Source: Marthasterias glacialis
Taxonomy: Eukaryota > Echinodermata > Asteroidea > Forcipulatida > Asteriidae
NCBI GenBank assembly: GCA_911728455.2
Contig: OU452224.1
Span: 1,488,001 to 1,552,000, forward strand
Direction: 5' to 3'
Length of the DNA stretch: 64,000 nt
This document shows, piece after piece, positions 1 to 11,900 of the stretch. Position 1 is the first letter of the stretch; the number at the start of each line of letters is the position of its first letter. Under the pieces are notes generated by a model. That model did no database searches. It saw only the letters and a program-made list of their open reading frames with translations, and was not told where the DNA came from. Made by a program: the position numbers and the translations under genes.

Positions 1-3000
1 CATCATTGACATCAAAAGTTGGATTTACTAGTAAGATTATCACAGACATTGCAACTGTAAAGCAGGCATAGATGTAGAACAACAAGCGGTCAGTCACTGT
101 GGCCACCAGGGCCCATTCTCTATGCACTCTGCTGTTGCGGTCAGTCTTTTTCTGCACTGAACGGATCTGTCTGAGGATTCCATAGACGTTGGATTCCATC
201 TTGGTTAGTCTGAGGTTATCTGATTCCCCAAGATTCTCTACAAAGTGGTCTAGCTCAGCTTGGGCATTGTGGCCATTACTACAGCCTCCTTGCATGCTAT
301 CATTATTCAACCTTGATGAGTCTTGAATTAGTGGTGTATAAGATGTGCCATACCTGAGGAAGTAGCAAAAGAAATAAGGTCAGTTTTTATCATTTAAGAT
401 TACAAGCCATTTCCACAGGATATTGAATGAATGTTGTATTCTGAAGTAAACTTGTACATTTTGAAAAACCTTACAAAAGTATCTCTAACTATACCATAAA
501 TCATAATGTATACTTGTTTTAAAAGTTGGCAAGATTGTGATTAAGGTTGGGTTCAAATTGTGCAGATCAAAAAAGACAATGACTTCGGTTTCCGAAATTA
601 CGTTTTAAAAATATTCTCGAACAACTTGAACACCATGGCCCAATATTATAGTGCTGCCTACCGCACAATTCGTTGCTTGCAGTCCCTGTAAAGCATGTTG
701 TTCTATGGCCAATAAGTGCATAATTCTTTGGTAAGCAGTTCCATTTAATTGGGGCCAGTTTGGTTGAAAGGTGCATGTACACTTAAAGGGGGCTTTCCCC
801 TTTCTTTTTAACAATTCACACAGGCCCTTTTCAAAGCCATGTCTTTGGCTTGAGCTCCAGCCCAGGTACTGTCTGCCCGTTTGATGCCCTGTAAAGAAAG
901 TGCATGTTTTCTTAATAAAACTGACGGAGCCTAAGCCCAAGCCCAAACCCAAGCAATTGTTTCGAAAGGTCCATAGAATCAACTACTAATACAATTTTTC
1001 ACCTTGCATTGAACCATCTTTGTTTCCTGAGCATTGCCAGTCGTGCTTGGTCAATCTTGGGCTCATTGGGTCTGGTTAGGAAGTATTCACCCTTACAATC
1101 CATACACATGATCCTAGCCATGTACTTGAGCACCAACGTCCGGAGCCATTGAGGCACCTCAATACTACCATCCTCCCCACGATGGAAAATGTTTAGAACT
1201 GTTATGTTCATCGCTGTGGAGATTGCTATGAGGAACATGATGCTCAGGTAGTATTCACCTGTAGTTGATGATATGCAAACAAGATTAAAATTTCATCATG
1301 ATGGGAACGAATTTGATTGTGAGGTGGAGCATGCTTGGAAGAAATACAGCTGCAAGAAGATTGTTTCCTGCAAGGTCACAGCTTCAGCTATCAATAAGGT
1401 TTTGAAAAGATTATCAAGTTTTTCTGTATTGTTTCTCTCTCAGGAGACAAAGCTAATAAACATTTGTTTATATCCCCTGCAAAAAGGACGGAGAACCTAG
1501 TACACTGAAATGTGTGTAATACAAGTACAAAATGTCCAAGTCGACACAAAGAAGATTTATTCAATAAATTTTAATGAGAGGAATTCTTACTGATAAGTGG
1601 AAGTCCTTCTGATGTCTTAGGAATAGTCTCAGCCACCAGAAGTAGGAAGACTGTCATTGACAAGATAAGAGTGATGCTGAGATTTGCCTTGACCACACCC
1701 ACATTATAAGGCATTAGGAAACCAACCATAGACAATGCAGACAGTAGAACAATCGGCATCACCAATTTGTACATGTAGTACAGAGGCTTCCTGCGTATGC
1801 CGACGAAAAGTGTCACATCCACATACTTAGTTGGGCAACAAGTGTAGCTCTCAAGATGCCTCTTGAAACAGGCATACATCAAGTCCCATTGCTCATTCTG
1901 TAAATACAGAGATTTGTCTGGTCCTGCTGTAGAATTACGTAGGTCCACGTGGTTCCAGTCATACGTCCAAAGTCCAAATTTTAGTCGGCAGTTCTGCTCG
2001 TCGAAAGGGAAGAAACGAATCTTGATGTGGCATGTGCTACGTTGTATGTGAGGTTTTGTCTTCATCTGTACCAGCCCATCGTATCTCAGTACAACATTTG
2101 TGCCTGTGATTCCAGCATAGGCAGAGTTTGTGTCCGCTCTGTAAAAAAATGAAGACATTAATTAATTAAAAGTGTGATTCTTCAAAATAATTGTAAACTT
2201 TGATGGGTGGTAATCAAATGACCAAACCAAAGTATTTTTCCAAAACAACCCCAATACTTCTTTACTGCTTAAATAAGAAAACAAATGCTTGCAAATCTAA
2301 AGTATTACTATTAACTAGTCTTTTGTTGCTGACAGTAATGTTGGAGTGGCTGTCCAGTACACAGTGAAAGCTTCAGGAGGGTGAGTCTTTGAAAAAATTG
2401 CAGCAGCTTAGCCACGATTTTTTCAATGGGGGGGGGGGGGGGGGCCGGGGCGATGTTTTTTAAAGAATTACATGTACACGTATCTGAATTTTTTCATGGG
2501 GGGCACTGAGAATGTATGGGGGGGCACGTGCCCCCAGAGCCCCCCCCCCTGCTTTCGCCGCTGAATATTTGCACCAAAATTGTGGTTGTCACTTATTTAT
2601 CTTATTGTATTTTTGGGGGGAGTGGGGGTAGGGTTCCTAATATTTATCAGGGGTGTACTCCTTTACCTACACCACTATTCTTTGAAAGATCAAAACAGAA
2701 TCATTTCTTCTTTTCTTTAACTATCCTGGATCTAACTCTGTTGCTGTAAAGTTTATAAACAAACCCTACGTGTCATAAAGTGTTGTGTCTGGGAGCCAGA
2801 CATCATAAGCAGGGACTCTTAGCTCTCTCAATCCTCCATAGTCATCAGGATCCCAATGTATCCAGTGATCTCTCCAGCTTTGCTCTATTATGATGTTCAT
2901 CTTCATTATCTGATTCCGCTCGTCCTGTTCAACAAATTTATGAAAATCAGATATCGTGTTAATGTTTTCATCTACTCAAACCAATATCTTAATAGTGAGG

Positions 3001-3533
3001 CTGTAAAAGTAAAGTCTAACCTATTTTTGTTTTAATGGGAATTGGTCTTTATAAATGCTACCAGTCACGATACAGAGCTCACGAATGTGACAGTGAAAGT
3101 GTGAAAAAAACTTACATGACTGAAACTCTAACTTCATAATATGAATGGTATTTTCTCTAGATTTTTCTACTTTTATTAGTCTTAATAATCTCTTTCTCTT
3201 ATAGACTAGAGTGTTGGGATCAGAATATGTCTATTCTATGATTACGAAACTAGGCAGTGCCCCACCACACTGAAAAGACCATTTCTTAAAATGTCAGTCA
3301 TGAGTCAGTCGGTCAGTACTATTTTGTACTTTATATATACTAGTACGTACTAGACTAGTAATGTTGAAAATAAAAACTTACAATGTCAACAATCTGCTTT
3401 AGTTTCATGGTGAACTGTACGACGACCTGATCTGAGTTATTCTTAAGTGGTCGTAGCTGGTTGTTGTAGTAGGGCCTCTTTAGAAAGAGTTGCTGATACA
3501 GACGCTGCTCATCTCCTAAAAAGGGGGCTCCAC
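1..3533 (-). CDS. Nicotinic acetylcholine receptor subunit, alpha type (last five exons, 3' end off window)
   Basis: This is a subunit of a pentameric cation channel of the Cys-loop family, placed in the plasma membrane and opened by acetylcholine. Exons on the minus strand are 3533-3382, 2924-2770, 2138-1591, 1258-1003 and 353-1; all junctions are GT-AG and keep phase. The first visible exon gives the start of the extracellular domain (GDEQRLYQQLF, YNNQLRPLKN). The next gives the loop with WRDHWIHWDP and VWLPDTTLYDT. The large exon holds the Cys-loop (C-x13-C, PFDEQNC), the vicinal cysteine pair YTCCP that marks an alpha subunit, TM1, and TM2 (SITLILSMTVFLLLVAE). The fourth exon holds TM3 and the start of the cytoplasmic loop; the last holds the end of the loop and TM4 (LLFYIYAFFTVAMSVIILLV). 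The open frame continues upstream to an ATG at 3597 with a hydrophobic leader (FILFLVIYMSMINYIG), so 3597 may be the true start. Alternatively TTCAG at 3538-3534 is an acceptor and the leader lies further right. The subunit number cannot be assigned by eye. Confidence 0.93.
2401..2563. mobile_element. Short MITE-like repeat with G/C tracts in a receptor intron
   Basis: The left end reads CAGCAGCTTAGCCACGATTT and leads into a run of 17 G (2428-2444). The right end is a C-run followed by TGCTTTCGCCGCTG. These resemble diverged forms of the CAGTGGCGTAGCCAGG termini common on short DNA elements in marine invertebrates. The flanks AAAAATTG and AATATTTG differ at two of eight bases and could be a decayed 8-bp target duplication, which would fit a hAT-like origin. 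No coding capacity. It lies in the intron between receptor exons 2138-1591 and 2924-2770. Confidence 0.5.
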
Positions 3534-3597
3534 CTGAACCGATATAATTAATCATAGACATATAAATTACTAAGAATAAGATAAAATCATGGTTCAA

Positions 3598-4930
3598 CAG
3601 GTTGCTCAGTGTTAACAGTTGAGTTCAGTTAGGCACTACTTTGCTTACACTCCGATTAGCAATATCAATAGCATGATTAGGTAATGACTAGTAATGTACT
3701 ACTGCTAGTACGCTAGTGACAGTCAAGTACTTTTTTTAGTAGTGGACTATAGTATAATAAAATTAGTTATGTATTGTAATTGATATTCCCGTGGCTAAAC
3801 CGACAAAGCAGCAATGAGAAACATGTGACGAATGCCAGTTACATAACCAAACAGCCAAATGACCATTTGGTGTTATTTTAATGCACACATACCTAATTTC
3901 AGAGAGATTTGACGAGGAAATCAAATGGTTTCGTATCAAAACAAGCCCATTAACACGTAGTCTATGAAGTTTCTGACCGCCCCGTTACCGCCATTTTTAG
4001 TAAATGTGTCCCTACATGATTGACACAATATAGTTTCGTAGTTGTGAGCCTGTCAATGTTATTTTTCCTTAAAAATATGTTTTACTATTTGATAAATAGG
4101 TTTTATACGTGTTAAACGATTTGCATTGCCAAATTATGAAATTGAGTCATTTAAGTTTGAGTTTTTCAATTTATTAACTGGCGTAGGGATACAAAAGTTA
4201 TAGCGGGCTCGGCTTTTACTCTTGAGGGCGCTAATTAAGACGCCATTAAAAAATTTGATAGATTCTAAAAGGTAACCAGTACCCGCCACCTCGCTTTATG
4301 TCATCAGTGTAGATTTGCGTTAGGTCAAGCGAGGTTGCAGCTAACAGTTACCCTTTAGAATGTACATTGTAAGCCTTACTTTACAAACAGAGAGGGCGCT
4401 ATGTAACACCACCGTTAAAAATACAAGAATCGGCACATTGTATGTTGTCCGTTCGTCGGTGGAAAAGATTTTTGTTGCTGGGAGCTTGTTAAAAAGAAAT
4501 GAAATTCTACCAGGAGCAGGAGGTTGACAGCATAAAATAAGAGATAAATGTAAGTACAATGTGTGTAAAATAGGTGACAAACTGTATTTCTCTTGTACTT
4601 TGTGACTGAGAATGTCCGCATGCAGGGCAGCTTCTGTGAACGTCTGCAAACTCCCGCGTAAATTTAAATTCGTCTGACCATAATGAATCTGATACACTAA
4701 CATAAGGTAATTTTGGCGTTCAAAGTTTGAGAGTTTGCAGTAGACCTTATTTGTAGGTTTCAATAAGCACATAATTTACGTTCCACGTTCCAAGTTTTCT
4801 GTATCAATTAGGCTAAATCTGATTCTAGAGCTTTGACTTTGTAATTGTATTGTGGACTGTCAAAACACTAAAAAAAAACCAGCGATAAGTGAATTAGGCC
4901 TAGCTGTATGATGAATGCTGTGTGAGTGAT
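3598..4930. other. No gene seen; AT-rich upstream flank of the receptor gene
   Basis: No exon with a recognisable product on either strand. Upstream exons or the promoter of the receptor gene could lie here but I could not identify them. One TAGGCCTA palindrome is present at 4895-4902. Confidence 0.5.
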
Positions 4931-5170
4931 CTGTGATTGGTAGTGATGTAGCCAATGCTGTGATTGGTCAATATGTTTTGGGGCGGGGCTTAATGAATCG
5001 GTCTATGTGTACAAGTACAGTACATGTATGGCTAGGCTACTGGCCATACCTCATGTATACTGTACTTGTACATAGACCGATCTATTAAGCCCCACCCCGA
5101 AACATATTGACAAATCACAACATTGGCTACATCACTACCAATCACTACCAATCACAGCATTGGCTACATC
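4931..5170. repeat. Foldback (inverted-repeat) element, about 100-bp arms
   Basis: The left arm, about 4931-5029, is repeated in reverse complement at about 5041-5143 around a loop of about 10 bp. Matching stretches include GTAGCCAATG against CATTGGCTAC, the GC-box-like GGGGCGGGGCTTAAT against ATTAAGCCCCACCCC, and CGGTCTATG against CATAGACCG. The right arm is followed by an extra partial repeat (accaatcacagcattggctacatcac) to about 5170. No open frame; most likely a foldback MITE. The target duplication is not clear. Confidence 0.8.
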
Positions 5171-5330
5171 ACAATCATATACACGTGGGCAGCACTATGT
5201 GTGCCTCTCTTCAGTGTCAAATCACTGCACAACATGAACGCCCTCTATAAGTATGCGCACGCATGTTTACTTTTCCCAATTATTTATGATAATTATTATC
5301 AAGTCGGACTCTTGTTGGACTTTTCGGTGG

Positions 5331-5387
5331 CGTAGCCAAGGAAGTGATTGGTCAACACGTAATGGGTGGGGGCTTAATGGATCGGTC
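5331..5387. repeat. Solo, diverged half of the neighbouring foldback element
   Basis: The segment carries GTAGCCAA, then GTGATTGGTCAAC, GGGTGGGGGCTTAATGGATC and GGTCTA, in the same order and orientation as the left arm at 4931-5029, but diverged and without its partner arm. Confidence 0.6.
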
Positions 5388-5822
5388 TAATTGGGCAGGA
5401 GATTCTGCCCCCCCCCGACAATATATTCCCCCGACCGGATTGCCTGGAATGTCTAGGAAACTGTGTCTCAGAGAGACAGATCCTCCTAGAATTATAAGCT
5501 GCCCTCTAGGTCATTCCGTCCGCCCTGTAGTTGTGCCATGGAGGTCTATTTTTTTTAGTTTCCAATGCCTGTAGGCTTTGTACACAGGAAATGTTGGTCT
5601 CCACCGGAGAATGTCTCCCCGGAAATTATGTCCGTCACATACGATTAACTTTGCGTAATTCACGCATAGGTAGCGAGGAATTTTTACGTTTTTGCATGCC
5701 TAGGACTACGAGCCCTATATCTAAAAAGTAGCCATTGTAGATTTCTAGTACGTACATGCATAGAGCAAGGGTACATGTATAGCTAGCTATTTATGCGTGG
5801 ATAACTCTGTTTATAAGGAAAA

Positions 5823-5909
5823 AACAAGGGTCGTTATAAACAAGGGTCGTTATAGGCGAATTGGCAGTAGCATGAAATTGGACCATGGGTCCCAATTTCA
5901 TGCCGCTGC
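5823..5909. repeat. Short tandem repeat followed by a 21-bp stem hairpin
   Basis: ACAAGGGTCGTTATA occurs twice in tandem (about 5823-5854). A near-perfect hairpin follows: GCAGTAGCATGAAATTGG-ACC at 5864-5884 pairs with GGTCCCAATTTCATGCCGCTGC at 5888-5909 over a 3-bp loop. It is probably the core of a small decayed MITE; no gene is associated with it. Confidence 0.6.
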
Positions 5910-8900
5910 TTACTGCGGTAAGCAGTCGTATGAATATCCCTGCGCGTGGAACGTAGATCTTAGATACCCAGAAGTAGCAAAGTAAAATTTAAAATGAAAG
6001 GGGAAATAAATCAACCCAAAGTATAAATGCACCTCTCTTTGAAAAAATAAGCTAGAACCAATAAGTTTCTTGAGTGTTTTGAGCGAGTTTGATTTTGGGA
6101 CAAAATCCCCGGCCTGTAGATGGGGGCATAAAATCCCACAGGGGGTAGGGGCATACGTTCCTTTGGGGTTTTCTGTCCGGCTGGACCGTTGTGCGGGGTA
6201 GGAGCCTACATATTTATCTATGACACCTATAATATGACACAAGCGTTGCAAAATTCAATACACGGTTGCTGAATAATAACTGTGTCCTTCCCATTCTTGT
6301 CCTTGAATGTGAACAATGACAATGCAAGCGAGATGTAGACTTTTTCTACATCGACGCACAAGTAAATACAATTATCAGTCGGATGTCATAGGCCTAATGG
6401 ACGATGAATTAAATAAACAAATGGCCATGGGAATTTTACGAAAAAGACAAAAAAAACCAGGAATGTATAGTTTTAGAATATAAGCAGCATCACGTATGCG
6501 TATTTGATGAAATGTTACCAATTAGTGGATAGTTTTAGTTGTAATACTGTGTTTAATACAATTGGGTAGAATTTTTAATGTGTTATATACTGCCCTCTGT
6601 TGGCTACATGTCATGCTTAGGAGGGGCAGGTAGAAAACAATCATGTGGGGTAGATTCGAGACTGGAGCACTGAAACTGTTTTGAAACATTACATTGTTTA
6701 CGTTCTCAAAAACGTAAGCATTAGTACACGCTGCAAATTCCCCTCAACCTGGTCAAAACATCAGTAACATGATTTTATATTAATTTTTAACTGCCGGTAA
6801 AGCCAAAATTTGGCCTTCGTTTTCCAATGCACTAAACAAAATACGTATACATTCTGTAGCTGTACACATCCAAACTTATAGCACTATGTCAATATTATAT
6901 ATTTTTCTCGTATATTATATACGGTTGTCCGAAATCATTGAAGTAATCTATTGGCAACACCTTCATAATAAATAAACATGAAGTATATTCAGGCACGGTC
7001 ATTATAAATGTGGGTCATTGCAACTGGAGTAAACAACCCCTCTCCTTTATTTCTTATTTCTTTTTAAAAATAAATGGATGTTCCTGTGTGTGACTATTTT
7101 GACTGCATTATTGTAATGATGTATCCTGCCTCGCTAGGTCCGCTGTATTCTCATTCACGCATGACGTTCTACATGATCGGCAGTTGTCAGACGGACACGC
7201 ATTAAGTTGTCACGCGGTACCAAAATGAAGTCAATTTGATTAAGGTGCAATTACTGCACAATTGGCTTCCTGGTGGGTTTTCTGATAGGGACACAAATCA
7301 TTCAAGTAATGAATGATTCGGAGACTAGGCATCGGAGCGTGAATTTCAAACAGGCGGTTCACAGCTAAACGACTTGTAGGAGACTAATAGACGACCTTTT
7401 TATGGCTAATTGATAAAAAACAGAATGTGCTTTGTGATATTGGCCTGTGTGATGCAAAATGAATTTAACATCGAGCAGATGTCATAGTATGCGAAATAAT
7501 ATACATGCATGCACACAATCTGCAAAAATGGCTTGACCTTGGAGGCTTTCCTTCCGCCATGGTTGAACTCATCCTCGAAATTGTCCAAACTGCAATATGT
7601 AGGCCCTATAGACTGAGCAAAGGATGATATTTCTGTCATTGGTGGTGCTGTGCAAAATGAAATCATTTCATTGGAAGATTGTAGACTGTTCTGGTCATTT
7701 TAAATCAAATGCAATAATCCCGCACTGTTTGAAAACCATTTCACGCCACCCGCAGGATGAACTTTTGTAAAGTGTTTGAGATGGTCAAGAGCCTGATGGT
7801 CCTTTGATACCTATAGCTTGAGATGATGCATATTTCAATCTCCGTAGACTGACACCTTACACGTAGTCACACCATGCATTGTGCGAATTGCAGGCAAAAC
7901 GTATCAATAATACATCAGTTATGGCGCTCATGGGCGATAAGACTTAGCATATACACCTGCGCTCACATCAACCATAGGATTTTAAGATTTTGATTTTGTT
8001 TTTTTACTTCAACAACGAGTTGAAAATACGTGATCATAAATATGGATGTGGTTAAACGTGGACCGTGATGCAGGGCGAATATTAAAACTGTTTTCTCGGT
8101 CGAGTTTAATTCAGAATAGTTTTAAGATAGTGTAATATACGCTTATAGTAACAATAAACGTTATTTTTAAAATATATTTAACCTTTAAGATCTTGGGGAA
8201 AAACTGATAGGTCCGATGAAAAGTAATAAAACAACAGTAATAAAAATGATAATACGGGATGTTGGAATGCTTCATTGACAAAAAAAAGTTAAGGGAATAA
8301 AATAAAAAAATAAATCAAAACATTTTCCTGACACAATACTATTTGTCAAAAAGGTGTACAGCTCATTGCACCATTCAATATGCTTTGTCCTTTTCAATCG
8401 TGACTATACTGATTATCAGTTATCAATAACACACGGTTTCTCAATTCAACCTGTAGAGAAAATATACACAAACCTGAAAACAGTGCTTTTAAGTTACATT
8501 TTAAAAAGAGGAAATTACATGCACAGTCTTGATTAGTAGACCTGTTTCGGCACACATTATCAACGTTGTGGTGACTCTGCTTTATGGCTGGGGCTATAGC
8601 TGTTCTCTCCCTAGAGGAATATTTGAAAAGAAAGTGGGTCTTTGATCTTTTGTCTCATAAACATTAAGACCCAGGCATCAATTCCAATCATCGGGTATAA
8701 GGAAGATTAAAAGATTGCCCTGGATGTCCCAGCAGTAATTTGCGACGGTTTGCATCGGCCATCATTTGGGGTGGGTTTCTTCTTATAAGATTCACGATGA
8801 ACATCTCTTCAGTTTTCACTCATTCTGGGGGTAAATGGGTGATAAAAATCATGATTTATTTGTTGAGACGTCGTAATGGACTGTACCGCCGGCAAATCTT

Positions 8901-11900
8901 TCGTGATTACTGACTATCACTTTCGATAAATCAGTAGCTTAAGATGTAAGACGCCGTCGTCGTTTGTCCTTGTTTTGTTTTTACCGATACTCAATTTCTA
9001 TACTTAATGAACTTCGGGCGTAGTTTCTTTATTCAAAGCATAGTTTCTTTATTCAAACAAACGAGACAGCTTTGAAACTATTGTTTTTTGCCTAGCCCTG
9101 TAAGTCTATAACGAAAACAATAATAGATTTGTTTTGTCGGTTGCATGCTCTCAATTTATGCTATTTTTCTGCCTTAAACTGTGCGTCATTTATTAGAATA
9201 CTGTAATGAAACATCAGACATAAACTGAATAGTTATTGTTCGAAAGTTTTTTTATGAAGAAAGAAGTGCTCACATTCGTTTCCTTTTTTATATATTCTTA
9301 ATAGCGGTAATGGATTGTATTAGGTAGGCACGCATACAAACAATGTTGTAATTTTGCATTTATAACCATCAAGGGAAATTAATTGTGTAGAAAAGTCCAA
9401 CGCCTCCGATAAGTAATGAAATTTTCATAAAAAACAGTCGTTAAGTTGGTCTGCACTTAAAAGATTTGCCATACTTTTACTGTTTAATTTTATTAACCAT
9501 GCTGAACCAACGTGGCACTAAGGAAAATTCTGTAGTCGTTACGGCTTTCAAAATGAATTCCCAAACCGAATGCTGTGGAGCCTGGACAACATGCCGCCGC
9601 GGTCGAAAGACACTGAAGTGGGTAACCTAATGTTCCTTTCATTGAAAGCGCCTACGCTCAAAGAAAACAGCAAATTTATGTCAACAGCTTTTTGTGATTC
9701 ACTCAGATTTTATTCCTCTGAGAAATTACACATTAACTGTGTTTTGTTGTTGTGGAATAAGCGGGCAGGGACATTTTCAAAGATGAGCTGTACATCAGCG
9801 ATGCGGAATTCTCAGGGTATTTTCTCTTCGTAAAAGCAGTAGTAACAATGCCGATTATATAGGCCAATGAGCAAGGCAAGGAACTTTTACAAAAATATAT
9901 ATATTGATCCACGATTTCGGTTTCCGTAAAGATCAATCTGTCTATGTCGATATGATGGACATTAAGTTTTGATAGTTCTTTGAAAATCGCATACCCACAA
10001 GCAACATCTCTGGGGTACATTATTTCCTCTCTGTTCTCACCCACCCTGTTAAAATAAACAGCTTTAGATTGATAGGTGCACACTGTATTTTCTTATTTGA
10101 TGAGCTATAGTAGAAAAACTTCCACCATTGAATTAAGAATTTTTCAAATGGAGAAATGTATTATGAGTCACATACGCAATTTTCTTTCACTAGCATTCTC
10201 ATTTCTAAATACCAAAAATAGTCGTGCGTCATCACCCTGTGTCTAGATCTAATATTCTCGTAAAAGAAAAATGGCAGGTCATTATTAACATTTTGCCATT
10301 TTCATTTAGATAAGTGCATCAGTGGCGACAAGGAAGACAATGAAACAATTGCAGCGGCTGGAGTGAAGGCCACAATCCAATAGCAAGGGGATTACACATC
10401 ACCATTATCATAGGTAGGTGTGCTGATGCACTTTTTTTCCTACTATTACACAGATAGCTAACGGGGTTTAGGGCGTTCAGGGACAACTATAGAGTCTTGC
10501 CTCATCGATTGTCAAATGTTCAGTCACTGCACTTTGAAACATAAAAAAACGCGCAGGTGCTCATGGTACAGAGGTAATTTTACATTTAAAGCATAATGAA
10601 ATGAAACTCATGTCAAAGTTTAAAGATCAAACACGACTCAGATAAAGGATTTCGAAGGATGGAAAAAAGTGTCTGGATTTTCAACGGGAAAGGTTTTCCC
10701 AAGGCCCCACATTCCAAATCCAATGTCTGTGTTTCTAGATCAGCCCCTGCCCATTCCACTCGTGATTACGCACGACTAGTCTTCGATCTAGAGCTCAACC
10801 TTTTCTAGTCTGCATAAGTGCTCGTTTTGCTAAACTAAAAGCTCACGTGCACTTTTGATAGAGAAGTACGAGAATTCCGTTTCAAGGATGATGAACGTAA
10901 TGACATCAAGAGTGCTTGTACTCGTATTTATCATAATGCACGAGTTTACGGGCAGAGGGTGGGCCGATATGCCGGGTCGCCTCCAAAGATAAATTTGTGT
11001 GTTTGAAATCGATATCTTGTGAATGTGTTCACCAGGCATGCACAATCAGCTATGCATTAAAGATATATGCAAGCATGTATGAAAATCACGAATAAGAATG
11101 ACTAGTGGAATATCAAATAGGCCATTCATTAAAAAAGAACACATGCATGAGTGTCATAACCAGTTTTCATTTCAGTATCCCCCTATGTGTCTTTACTGTG
11201 AATGAACTCGTGGTTGAACCAGTCACAATCTGACTCCTGTATCTTGCACATGGCTGTAAGCATTTGCCCTGCCTGGTGCAGCAAATGAAGCGAGCAATTG
11301 GTAGATACTGTAGCAGAGCAATGGTGTGGAATGAACAGCGACCCTATTCGCCTCATCACATGCCCAGATTTAGTCTCATCAGCGATAGTGGATATGTTTT
11401 CTTAACATTTTCTTGGGCTTCTATTGGTTTAGATGTACTTTCAGTGGACTTTAAAGGCGATTTGATATACTTGATGAACCATGGCATAAATACCGTCATT
11501 ATAATGTCATTGTATCTCTGCGTAAATAATACCAAACCAGGCCTCATTGACTGCTGGGCACGTACATGTACACGCCTTAAAGCAACACTCTTCAAGTTCA
11601 ATCGATTTACTGTGGACATATTTCCCTTTCTATATAAAAGCATATGTTGACCTTTCCACGGTGTAAAACACTGCATAATCATGTTTGCTTTCTGATCGAT
11701 TAACATAGCAAGGGGAAGGTCCCCATTTAACTAAACATAAATCTGAATCATCTGTACTGTACTTTGGATCTCATACCGCCTGTAAATAGCATTGGTTTAT
11801 TATTTACAATTTGCTCTCAACATCATTATTGTTACTGTGGTGTAAATGAAAGTATAGTGTGACCTTTAAGTGTACAGGTCGTAATGTTAACCATCTATTT

